Notes under the pieces: generated by a model
The model's input: only the letters and a program-made list of their open reading frames with translations
Database searches by the model: none
What the model was told of the DNA's origin: nothing
Program-made: the position numbers and the translations under genes
Source of the DNA: Pseudomonadota bacterium
GTDB taxonomy: Bacteria; Pseudomonadota; Gammaproteobacteria; Xanthomonadales; Rhodanobacteraceae
Assembly: GCA_021787175.1 (NCBI GenBank)
Contig: JAJYMF010000356.1
Location: 1 to 10,581 of the forward strand
DNA: 10,581 nucleotides
Direction of reading: 5' to 3'
Shown: positions 1-7,927 of the stretch, piece by piece
Layout of the letters: the number at the start of each line of letters is the position of its first letter
Position numbering within the stretch: position 1 is the stretch's first letter

Positions 1-1
1 G

Positions 2-1930
<1,929 letters not shown>

Positions 1931-1942
<12 letters not shown>

Positions 1943-2018
1943 GCGGTGCGCGATGGGCCAATCCCTTTTGTCACCCTGAGCGGTGCGCGATGAGCCTATT
2001 CTTTTTGTCACCCTGAGC
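1931..2018 (+). repeat. 37-bp tandem direct repeat overlapping the copA stop codon
   Basis: Two adjacent 37-bp units (1931-1967 and 1968-2004) match at 31 of 37 positions. Both contain the core CCTGAGCGGTGCGCGATG. A third unit starts at 2005 and follows the pattern for 14 bases (TTGTCACCCTGAGC) before turning into a related repeat. The first ten bases of unit 1 are coding sequence of copA (Leu-Ser-Ser plus the T of TGA), so the repeat supplies the stop codon. The TTGTCA-CCTGAGCG start is that of the dispersed intergenic repeat family seen again at 2237 and 3834. Confidence 0.8.
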
Positions 2019-2101
2019 AACGCGAAGGGTCTTGCACACGGCCACGTTTCGGCGTCCGGGACGACTCCCGCGTAGAAGACCCTTCGGCGCTCCGTCCTCA
2101 G
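2013..2101. repeat. Long inverted repeat, possible stem-loop
   Basis: An 11-bp arm CGAAGGGTCTT (2023-2033) has its perfect reverse complement at 2076-2086. Outside it, CTGAG (2013-2017) faces CTCAG (2097-2101), so the full arms pair imperfectly around a loop of about 42 bases. It directly continues the third tandem unit and looks like a two-armed copy of the same dispersed repeat family. It could fold in the copA transcript just after the stop, but it has no T-run and is not a classical terminator. Confidence 0.6.
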
Positions 2102-2144
2102 GCGGACGGAAGTCGCCAAGGGACGACAGCCGGCACGAGTAGTC

Positions 2145-2297
2145 GCTGAGGCCGAAGGCCGAAGGATCTGACGGGCGACGGGCACCCCGCTGCATGGCCG
2201 GCCATGATGGCCCGGCAGGCCAGATGTTTCGCTGCGCAGATTCTTCGCTGCGCTCAGAATGACAAGACGGTTGCTGAGGGCGAAGCCCGAGGATCTG
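2145..2297 (+). repeat. Pair of degenerate direct repeats ending in GGATCTG
   Basis: Bases 2145-2170 (GCTGAGG-CCGAAGG-...-GGATCTG) are nearly repeated at 2273-2297, with two substitutions and one missing base. Both are decayed forms of the CTGAGCGCAGCGAAGGATCT-type arm common in intergenic repeats of many bacteria. Between them lies a 14-bp perfect palindrome CATGGCCGGCCATG (2193-2206) and the left copy of the 30-bp inverted repeat (2237-2266). Confidence 0.55.
2237..2266 (-). repeat. Left copy of a perfect 30-bp inverted repeat
   Basis: The reverse complement of this segment begins CTTGTCATTCTGAGCG and ends GCGAAGAATCTG. It is identical over all 30 bases to 3834-3863 on the plus strand; identity stops sharply on both sides. 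The motif belongs to a widespread intergenic repeat type (from memory, not searched). Confidence 0.85.
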
Positions 2298-2319
2298 GCA
2301 AGGGAGCAGGGTTTATTCG

Positions 2320-2358
2320 AGCCCCGGATTCCGCCCATCATGGGACTCCATCCGGGCT
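2320..2358 (-). terminator. Hairpin 33 bp past the porin stop codon, possible terminator
   Basis: AGCCCCGGAT (2320-2329) pairs with ATCCGGGCT (2350-2358) with one bulged C, and inside it CCCAT and ATGGG (2334-2344) can pair around one base. It lies just downstream of the minus-strand porin gene, where a terminator is expected. It is followed on the minus strand by CGAATAAACC and not by a T-run, so intrinsic termination is uncertain; it may only protect the 3' end of the mRNA. Confidence 0.4.
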
Positions 2359-2391
2359 GCTCATCGTGTCGACTCAACGCAACCCGATCTC

Positions 2392-3630
2392 TCAGAACCG
2401 CCCGTCGACGCGCACCCCGATCACCAGTGCATGGTCGCGGGTCGGCGCCAGCGCCGGATGCACGATGTACTGCAGGTCGGGCTGCACGCTGAGGCGCGCA
2501 CCGATGCGCTGGCGCCAGGTGATCTCGTACGCGGTCTCGGCAGTGGCGGCCGCGGGGTGGCGAGCGCGAAAGGCGGCGCTCAAGGTGGCGCGCGCCACGC
2601 CGACGCTCAGGCGCCCGTGCGCTTCCGCCGCAGGCGTCCAGCGCAAGCCGGCGCCGACATAGCGTGCGACGTCGCTGCGGTAAGGCCGCGTGCCCGAGCA
2701 CTGCGCAAAGCCGCTGACATGGCCGTTCGTTCCGGTGTCCAGCAGGCGCAGCTGCGCCAGCGCATAGCCGCCGCGATGCGCCGCGTCGCGCGCCGAGGCG
2801 CGATGCAGCGACCAGCCGCCGACCGCGAGCTTGTAGTCGCCATGACGCTGGACGCCGAACTCCAGCGCCTGCAGCGCGCCGTCGCCGCCGCGCGGCAGGC
2901 CCCAGCCCTGATGGGTGCCGGGATTGCGCGGCGTGCCGCTCCACAGACCGGCCTGGACGAACAGCGGGCCCGGCGCCCACAGCGCGGTCGCTCCCAGCGT
3001 CGTTTCCGGCCAGATCGGCACCCCGGCCTGCGAGAAGCTGGGCGCCTCGCCGAACGAGGAGCCGATCAGGTCGCTGCCCGCCGGCACCAGTGCGAAAGCC
3101 TCGTCGTAGCCCTGCCAGCCGGCCCGCAGCGCCCAGTGCCGGGCGCGATCGTTGAGCTGCCAGAATGCGTGGTACACGCGCCAGACGTGCGGCGCGGCAA
3201 TGTTGTCGAGGCCCTGCACATCGCCGGCCTGCTCGGAGGGATTGGTGCCCGTGGTGCGGATCACGTCCACGCGCCAGTGGCTGTCCAGGCCGTCGGCGAG
3301 CACGCCGTGCTGCTCCAGGCGCAGATCGAGCACGGCGGGCACGCCCCAGCCGCGCTTGGCGCCGCCGGCCACGCTGTCCATCGCATCGACTGCCCACAGC
3401 AGCGACGCGCGCCACGGGTGCGACGCGGGGATCAGGTCGAGCGGCTGCGCGGCGCGAACGCCGCTGTCGTCATCCGCGATGGCGGCCGGCGGCAGCGCGA
3501 GCGCTCCGCTGGCCAGCAGCGCCAGCAGCGGTGCGGATTGCCACCACGGCGGTCGAGCGCGGTGGGTACGCGGCGCGGACCGGCGCCCATCCCCGATGTC
3601 GCCATGCACATGCGGACCGCGCCCCGTCAC
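2392..3630 (-). CDS. oprB: OprB-family (carbohydrate-selective) outer-membrane porin
   Basis: Predicted beta-barrel porin for passive uptake of small solutes; family members are often sugar-selective. From the GTG at 3630 it is 412 aa, the usual length. Seen: a hydrophobic signal core (about residues 35-50, APLLALLASGALALP) with an Ala-x-Ala cleavage site near residue 52, then a barrel of short alternating strands. The stretch reading AGSDLIGSSFGEAPSF to VPIWPETTLGATALW and the C-terminal LSVQPDLQYIVHPAL are typical of OprB, and the chain ends in Phe, as recognised by the BAM complex. The GTG was chosen because AAGGA lies 8 bases upstream (3639-3643). An ATG at 3666 and a GTG at 3609 are also in frame without a good ribosome site. 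All of these leave an unusually long n-region. It stands alone on this strand between two inverted 30-bp repeats. The substrate cannot be read from sequence. Confidence 0.85.
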   Translation of the reverse strand: MTGRGPHVHGDIGDGRRSAPRTHRARPPWWQSAPLLALLASGALALPPAAIADDDSGVRAAQPLDLIPASHPWRASLLWAVDAMDSVAGGAKRGWGVPAVLDLRLEQHGVLADGLDSHWRVDVIRTTGTNPSEQAGDVQGLDNIAAPHVWRVYHAFWQLNDRARHWALRAGWQGYDEAFALVPAGSDLIGSSFGEAPSFSQAGVPIWPETTLGATALWAPGPLFVQAGLWSGTPRNPGTHQGWGLPRGGDGALQALEFGVQRHGDYKLAVGGWSLHRASARDAAHRGGYALAQLRLLDTGTNGHVSGFAQCSGTRPYRSDVARYVGAGLRWTPAAEAHGRLSVGVARATLSAAFRARHPAAATAETAYEITWRQRIGARLSVQPDLQYIVHPALAPTRDHALVIGVRVDGRF

Positions 3631-3833
3631 CGACCGGATCCTTGTCGTTTCGCCATGCCGGCGCATGGTGAGCCATGCGGCTTGCGGTTTGCCTGGCCCC
3701 CGGCCGGGAGTAGCCGTTCAGTGTCGGATGACAGTGGCGTCGCAGGGTTGTCACTCGAGTCCGCATGGATGACCGCTGATCCCCGTTCGCGATCACGACA
3801 CGAAAACCGCGCACCCCGGTACAGCGCACCCCC

Positions 3834-3863
3834 CTTGTCATTCTGAGCGCAGCGAAGAATCTG
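3834..3863 (+). repeat. Right copy of a perfect 30-bp inverted repeat
   Basis: Plus-strand copy of the repeat starting CTTGTCATTCTGAGCG, identical to the reverse complement of 2237-2266. Together the two copies enclose the porin gene and its upstream region over 1,627 bp. No target-site duplication was recognised next to them. Confidence 0.85.
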
Positions 3864-4046
3864 GCTTTCGCCCAGCGCAGCGGAATCCGGAAACATCGCA
3901 ACGATTGAACGCAATTGGGTATGACACCTTCCGGCTGGCGTCGGCGAGTACCGCGCCATGCGCGGCCGTCTCGGCGCAATCGTCGGCGCCGCGAGGGTGG
4001 TGATGGCTCGGAACACGGGGCCTGGCGCATCCATTGCAGAAGTACT

Positions 4047-4086
4047 CTTGTAGCATGTTCTACTTCAATGTAATGTTAACTACAAG
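4047..4086 (+). promoter_or_regulatory. Putative chrBA promoter and operator with inverted repeat
   Basis: This AT-rich island in GC-rich DNA has CTTGTAG (4047-4053) and its perfect reverse complement CTACAAG (4080-4086), the latter touching the chrB ATG. Weaker GTAG/CTAC (4050-4063) and TGTA/TACA pairs lie inside. A possible -35 TTGTAG (4048-4053) is 16 bp from a possible -10 TGTAAT (4070-4075), which would start transcription at about 4082, almost at the ATG. The inverted repeat would then cover the -35 and the start site, as expected of a repressor site. ChrB itself is the obvious candidate ligand; this is inference. Confidence 0.5.
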
Positions 4087-5049
4087 ATGTCAGCGACCGA
4101 GTGGCTCCTGTTGATCATCAACCTGCCGGGGCAGAACGCCACCGCCCGCATGCGCGTGTGGCGGGCATTGAAGGCTTCCGGCGCGGCCATCCTGCGCGAT
4201 GGGGTGTACGTGATGCCGGGCCGCCCGGAGTGCGAGGCGGTGTTCGAGGAACAGGCACGGGAGGTGACGGCGTCGGGAGGCGTGGCCCATATCCTGCCGT
4301 TCGCCACCGTCGAGACGTCGAAACGGGCGCAGATGCGTCAGCTGTTCGACCGTACCCAGGATTACGCGGAGCTCCTCGCGAAGCTCGATGCCTTCAAGGA
4401 AGAGCTGGCCGCGAGCACGGACAACGCAGCGCGCCGATCGCTGGCGGCGTTGCGGCGCGAGTTCGCCGGCGTGGCAGCGACGGATTTCTTCGGCGGCCCG
4501 GCGTGCCAGCAGGCCGAAGCGGCACTGGAGGATGCGGAAGCGGCCGTCAACGCCCGCTACGCGCCGGATGAGCCGCATGCGGCGACCGGAAAAATCATTC
4601 GCCGCAGCAAGGCCGATTACCGGGGCAGGATCTGGACGACCCGCGCGAAGCTGTGGGTGGACCGGGTCGCCTCGGCCTGGCTGATCCGCCGCTTCATCGA
4701 CCCCGAAAGCCGGTTCGTCTGGTTGCACGACGTCGGCAAGCGTCCGCGCAAGGCGATCGGTTTCGATTTCGACGGCGCCGAGTTCAGCCACGTGGGCGCG
4801 CGGGTCAGCTTCGAGGTGCTGGCGACGAGCTTCGGTCTCGAGAAGGATCCGGGCATCGCGCGCATCGGCGCGATGGTGCACTACCTCGATGTGGGCGGCG
4901 TGCCGGTGCCGGAAGCGGCCGGTTTCGCGACGATCCTGGCCGGCGCGCGGGCGCAGACCCGCGATGACGACGAACTGCTGGCCGAGATCGGCAAGACCCT
5001 CGATTACCTCTACGCCGCCCACGCGACGGTCGAATCGCGCGCCCGATGA
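4087..5049 (+). CDS. chrB: Chromate resistance regulator ChrB
   Basis: ChrB proteins accompany the chromate pump ChrA; in Ochrobactrum ChrB is a chromate-responsive regulator of the operon. The 320-aa product shows both family halves. The N-terminal part (5-45) reads WLLLIINLPG to RVWRALKASGAAILRDGVYVMP, and a helical linker follows (about 80-160). The C-terminal ChrB domain has RIWTTRAKLWVDRVASAW (181-198), then LIRRFIDPES, and a conserved-type EFSH (232-235). The start is forced: the frame has a TAG at 4051 and no other start codon before 4087. There is no Shine-Dalgarno sequence in front, so translation may be leaderless or from a very short leader. The stop overlaps the chrA start by 4 bases, indicating translational coupling. 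Its regulatory role is inferred from the family and from the inverted repeat at its promoter. Confidence 0.92.
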   Translation: MSATEWLLLIINLPGQNATARMRVWRALKASGAAILRDGVYVMPGRPECEAVFEEQAREVTASGGVAHILPFATVETSKRAQMRQLFDRTQDYAELLAKLDAFKEELAASTDNAARRSLAALRREFAGVAATDFFGGPACQQAEAALEDAEAAVNARYAPDEPHAATGKIIRRSKADYRGRIWTTRAKLWVDRVASAWLIRRFIDPESRFVWLHDVGKRPRKAIGFDFDGAEFSHVGARVSFEVLATSFGLEKDPGIARIGAMVHYLDVGGVPVPEAAGFATILAGARAQTRDDDELLAEIGKTLDYLYAAHATVESRAR

Positions 5050-6239
5050 ATCCGGCGCCGCCCGCTGACAACGCCGCGTCAGGCCGGCCCACGCGCCTGG
5101 ATCTGGCGTGGTATTTCCTGCGTCTGGGCGCGGGCGGCTTCGGCGGACCGGTGGCCCTGGCCAACACCATGCACCGCGATCTGGTCGAGCAGCGGGCCTG
5201 GCTGAGCGAGCGCGAATACGCCGACGGTCTGGCCCTGGCCACGGCCTGCCCCGGCCCGCTGGCCTACCAGCTCGGCGTGTATTGCGGCTATGTGCGCGGC
5301 GGCCTGCCGGGTGCGCTGCTGGTGGCGATCGCCTTCGCGCTGGCGCCGTTCCTGATCGTGGTCGCGATCGCCGCGCTGTACGGGCGCTTCCAGCAGGCCT
5401 GGCAGCTGCGCGCCGTGTTCTACGGCGTGGCGCCGGTGATCGTGGCGCTGATCCTCAAGGCCTGCTGGAACCTCGGCCGCAAGACTCTCAAGCGCAGCGC
5501 GCCGTCGTGGCTGTTCGCGGCGATCGCCGCGACGGTGACGCTGATCTTCCGGGCCGAGCTGATCAGCCTCTTCCTCGGTGCCGGCCTGATCGGATGCTGG
5601 CTGTTCGCGCCGCCGGCCGCGGCGGCACCACCGCCGGCGGCATCCGCGGGACCGCGCCTCAACGCTGTCGGCGCGCTGGCGATCGGCGGCGCGTTCGCCG
5701 GTGCGGCGACGACGGCCGGCCTGTTCGTCTTTTTCTTCAAGACCGGGCTGATGGTGTTCGGCAGCGGGCTGGTGATCGCGCCCTTCCTCAAGGCCTACGT
5801 GGTCGATCAATACCACTGGCTCAGCAATCAGCAGTTTCTCGATGCCGTCGCCATCGGCATGGTCACGCCGGGGCCGGTGGTGATCACGGCGACCTTCGTC
5901 GGCTATCTGGTCCGCGGACTCCCCGGCGCCATCGCGGCCACCGCCGGCATTTTCGCGCCCGCGTTGCTGTTCACCGCGATGGCAGTGCCCCTGCTCAAGC
6001 GGGTGCGCGGCAGCCGGCGCGTGCAGGGCTTCCTGCACGGCATCACCACCGCGGTCGTCGGTGCGCTGTTCGGCACCGGCCTGCTGATCGCCGACTCCGC
6101 CATCGTCGATGCGGCGACCGCGATCCTGGCGGCAGCCGCATTCGCCGCATTGCTGTGGCGCCCGCGCTGGCCGGAGCCGCTGCTGGTCGGTCTCGGATTG
6201 CTCGCCGGGCTGGTGCTCTACGGGCGGCACTTCGGCTGA
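5046..6239 (+). CDS. chrA: Chromate efflux transporter ChrA
   Basis: Inner-membrane CHR-family transporter that exports chromate driven by the proton motive force. At 397 aa it is a long-chain type with two homologous halves. The first half has GGFGGP (30-35) and CPGPLAYQLG (68-77). The second has FGSGLVIAPFL (238-248) and TPGPVVITATFVGY (274-287). The halves are separated by a proline- and alanine-rich linker (about 189-203). Roughly ten or more hydrophobic segments are visible, and the last one ends almost at the C-terminus. The ATG lies in the ATGA overlap with chrB, so the two are co-transcribed. The long antisense reading frame over this gene is a GC artefact. The substrate is inferred from the family and from chrB next to it; some CHR proteins transport sulfate instead. 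Confidence 0.95.
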   Translation: MNPAPPADNAASGRPTRLDLAWYFLRLGAGGFGGPVALANTMHRDLVEQRAWLSEREYADGLALATACPGPLAYQLGVYCGYVRGGLPGALLVAIAFALAPFLIVVAIAALYGRFQQAWQLRAVFYGVAPVIVALILKACWNLGRKTLKRSAPSWLFAAIAATVTLIFRAELISLFLGAGLIGCWLFAPPAAAAPPPAASAGPRLNAVGALAIGGAFAGAATTAGLFVFFFKTGLMVFGSGLVIAPFLKAYVVDQYHWLSNQQFLDAVAIGMVTPGPVVITATFVGYLVRGLPGAIAATAGIFAPALLFTAMAVPLLKRVRGSRRVQGFLHGITTAVVGALFGTGLLIADSAIVDAATAILAAAAFAALLWRPRWPEPLLVGLGLLAGLVLYGRHFG

Positions 6240-6310
6240 CAAGGCGCAGCCGCGGCTCGAGGAGGCTCAAGTATCGAACCGGGTTGTGCGAGTGGCAGAG
6301 CAGGCAAGAG

Positions 6311-6337
6311 GTGGCGGCCGCGTCATGGGGCCGCCGC
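6311..6337 (+). terminator. Strong hairpin between chrA and the cupredoxin gene
   Basis: GTGGCGGCC (6311-6319) pairs with GGCCGCCGC (6329-6337), nine pairs with one G-U, around a 9-base loop. TTTGTGGTTT follows directly. It could be a weak intrinsic terminator or an attenuator that lowers expression of the two downstream genes relative to chrBA. I see no convincing separate promoter after it, which favours partial read-through. Confidence 0.45.
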
Positions 6338-6374
6338 TTTGTGGTTTCACTGCCGAACATTCGAGGAGCTATAC

Positions 6375-6794
6375 ATGCGTACCTTTCCTTTCATCGTTGC
6401 CGGTGCCGTACTCACCGCGGGTTTGCTCGGGGCCGCTCCGGCTTCCGCGGCGACCACCCGCAGCTTCAACATGCAGACGGTCGCCTGGGCGTCCAAGGAC
6501 AACCCGGCGCAGAAACGGGTCGTCGCCGAATTCGGCGAGGTCTACGGCTTCGTGCCCGACACGATCGTCGTCAATCGGGGGGACCATGTCGTGCTGCATA
6601 TCCGCAACCTCGAAGGCGGCGGCGACGACGGGCACACCCTCACCATCCCCGGTTACGGCATCAACCAGTCGCTGCCGCCGCTTTCCACGGAGACGGTCTC
6701 CTTCACCGCCGACAAGGCCGGCGTGTTCCCGTTCCATTGCGAATTCCACAAGCCGTGGATGAGCGGTGAGCTGGTGGTGCTACCGGCCCGATGA
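6375..6794 (+). CDS. Secreted cupredoxin-domain protein (type-1-like copper site)
   Basis: Small periplasmic copper protein, probably an electron carrier or copper carrier. Of 139 aa, residues 1-25 form a signal peptide (hydrophobic 6-20, cleavage after APASA). The mature part is a single cupredoxin fold. Likely copper ligands are H87, C122, H125 and M129; the C-terminal stretch reads HCEFHKPWM (121-129). Cys-x2-His-x3-Met with an upstream His is the layout of a mononuclear type-1 site. The two-Cys loop of a CuA site is absent. A Gly/Asp-rich insert GGGDDG (81-86) precedes the first ligand. GAGGAG (6363-6368), 6 bases before the ATG, sets the start. An in-frame ATG at 6339 would destroy the signal peptide and is rejected. 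The stop overlaps the next start (ATGA), so it is coupled to the propeller gene. The partner and redox role are unknown. Confidence 0.85.
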   Translation: MRTFPFIVAGAVLTAGLLGAAPASAATTRSFNMQTVAWASKDNPAQKRVVAEFGEVYGFVPDTIVVNRGDHVVLHIRNLEGGGDDGHTLTIPGYGINQSLPPLSTETVSFTADKAGVFPFHCEFHKPWMSGELVVLPAR

Positions 6795-7813
6795 AAAACA
6801 CCGCCGTTCAATTCGCCGCACGCCGGCTCGGCCTGCTGGCGCTTGCATGCGCCCTGAATGCAGGCGCCGCCGTCGCGAGTACGCCCGCCGTGCCGCTCAG
6901 GATGGTGCACGCGGACGTGCCACTGGCCGGCAAACCCGGCCGTTTCGACTACGCGACGATCGACCCGCAGCGCCGGCTGCTGTTCATCGCGCATCTCGGG
7001 CCGGGCATCGTCACCGCGGTCGATCTGCGCGGCGAGCGCGTGGTCGCGAATGTGCCGGATGTCCCCGGGGTGCATGGGGTGCTGGCGGTGCCGGCGCTGG
7101 GGGAGGTGTTCGCGACGGCGACCGATCGCAACCGGCTCGACGTCATCTCCGAACAGACATTCCGCGTCATCGCCCATGCGCCCGCCGGCGTTTATCCCGA
7201 CGGCATGGCCTATGCGCCGGACGCGCACGAGCTGTTCATCTCCGACGAGGCGGGTCAGACCGAGACGGTCGTCGACGCGCGCAGCAACCGGCGTGTCGCC
7301 ACCATTCCCATGGGCGGCGAAGTCGGCAACTCGCAGTACGACCCCGTCAGCCAGCGGGTGTTCGTCGACGTGCAGACGCGTGACGAGATCGTGGCGATCG
7401 ATCCGCGCAGCAACGCCATCGTGCAGCGTTACCGGCTGCCGGCGACCTGCGACGACGACCACGGCCTGCTGCTCGACGCGCCGGCGCGTCTCGCCTTCGT
7501 CGCCTGCGACGGCAATGCCAGGCTGCTGCTCGTCGACATGCGCGACATGCGAGTTCTGTCCGTGCACGCAACCGGGCGCGGCCCCGACGTGCTCGCCTTC
7601 GACGCCGGGCTGCAGCGGCTCTACGTCGCCAGCGAAAGCGGGGTGGTTGCGGTATTCCGCCTCGAGGGCAGGGAGCTGCGTCTGCTCGGACGCGGTTATC
7701 TCGCCGACGAGGCGCACTCGGTCGCCGTCGATCCGCTGACGCACCGGGTCTATTTACCGTTGCAGAATGTGGGCGGCCGCGGCGTCCTGCGCATCATGGC
7801 GCCGACGTCGTAG
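6791..7813 (+). CDS. Secreted YncE/YVTN-like beta-propeller protein
   Basis: Periplasmic beta-propeller of 340 aa with a signal peptide (basic RR at 11-12, hydrophobic 13-28, cleavage near residue 29). About six to seven blades of roughly 42 residues repeat the pattern x-D-P-x-x-x-R-x-[FVY], e.g. ATIDPQRRLLFIA (55-67), QYDPVSQRVFVD (182-193) and VAVDPLTHRVYLP (311-323). At the start of each inner strand lies a polar residue: H95, D137, N180, D223/H224, D266, H309. C220 and C239 could form a disulfide. Its ATG overlaps the stop of the cupredoxin gene, so the two are made together and probably act together. YncE-like proteins have no single known role; DNA binding, metal handling and scaffold roles have been proposed for relatives. 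I do not assign a reaction. A surface-antigen or lactonase-like role is possible but unsupported. Confidence 0.8.
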   Translation: MKNTAVQFAARRLGLLALACALNAGAAVASTPAVPLRMVHADVPLAGKPGRFDYATIDPQRRLLFIAHLGPGIVTAVDLRGERVVANVPDVPGVHGVLAVPALGEVFATATDRNRLDVISEQTFRVIAHAPAGVYPDGMAYAPDAHELFISDEAGQTETVVDARSNRRVATIPMGGEVGNSQYDPVSQRVFVDVQTRDEIVAIDPRSNAIVQRYRLPATCDDDHGLLLDAPARLAFVACDGNARLLLVDMRDMRVLSVHATGRGPDVLAFDAGLQRLYVASESGVVAVFRLEGRELRLLGRGYLADEAHSVAVDPLTHRVYLPLQNVGGRGVLRIMAPTS

Positions 7814-7927
7814 ACGGCGGACATCTGCGAGGTTGCGGATCGGCGGCGGTCTCGCGGCGCACGTCACGCGCGGGTGCGGGCGCTGCGGCAGAATGCGCCG
7901 ACGCCCGGTGACGCAGGAGATCGGATC

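Larger units (their letters stand above)
1943..2391. other. Gene-free repeat-rich interval between copA and the porin gene
   Basis: This 449-bp stretch holds no gene I can support. It consists of the tandem 37-bp units, the long inverted repeat, the degenerate direct pair, a 14-bp palindrome, the left 30-bp inverted repeat and a hairpin at 2320-2358. Translations of it give peptides such as ILRCAQNDK, which are the known artefact of this type of repeat and not proteins. The interval separates a plus-strand gene from a converging minus-strand gene, so it must hold both 3' ends. Confidence 0.8.
3631..4086. other. Intergenic region between porin and chrB with decayed repeats
   Basis: This is the divergent upstream region of the porin (minus) and chrB (plus). 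I find no supportable gene. It contains the right 30-bp inverted repeat (3834-3863), a decayed partial copy 28 bp further on (3874-3890 resembles 3846-3864 with two bases missing), and at its right end the AT-rich chrB promoter. Open frames here translate the repeat into FFAALRMT or ILRCAQNDK peptides, a known annotation artefact. No clear promoter for the porin was found. Confidence 0.7.

Noticed and set aside
2204..2662. 152-codon plus-strand frame starting in the repeat region
   Set aside because: It contains the repeat-derived ILRCAQNDK peptide and then runs antisense through the porin gene.
2431..3846. 471-codon plus-strand frame over the porin gene
   Set aside because: Antisense to the porin; Arg/Ala-rich and without domain features.
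3905..3925. Promoter TTGAAC ... TATGAC on the plus strand
   Set aside because: The spacing of the two hexamers is only 9 bases, too short for a sigma-70 type promoter.
3627..4034. Possible small minus-strand genes upstream of the porin
   Set aside because: They translate the dispersed repeat (ILRCAQNDK in one frame, FFAALRMT in another), a well-known source of false hypothetical proteins.
5079..6242. 387-codon minus-strand frame over chrA
   Set aside because: Fully antisense to a gene with clear ChrA motifs; composition is Arg/Gln/Asp-rich with no domain, a codon-bias artefact.
6791..6900. Tat signal peptide on the propeller protein
   Set aside because: The Arg pair at 11-12 is not followed by the Tat consensus (RR-x-F-L-K); an ordinary Sec signal fits better.
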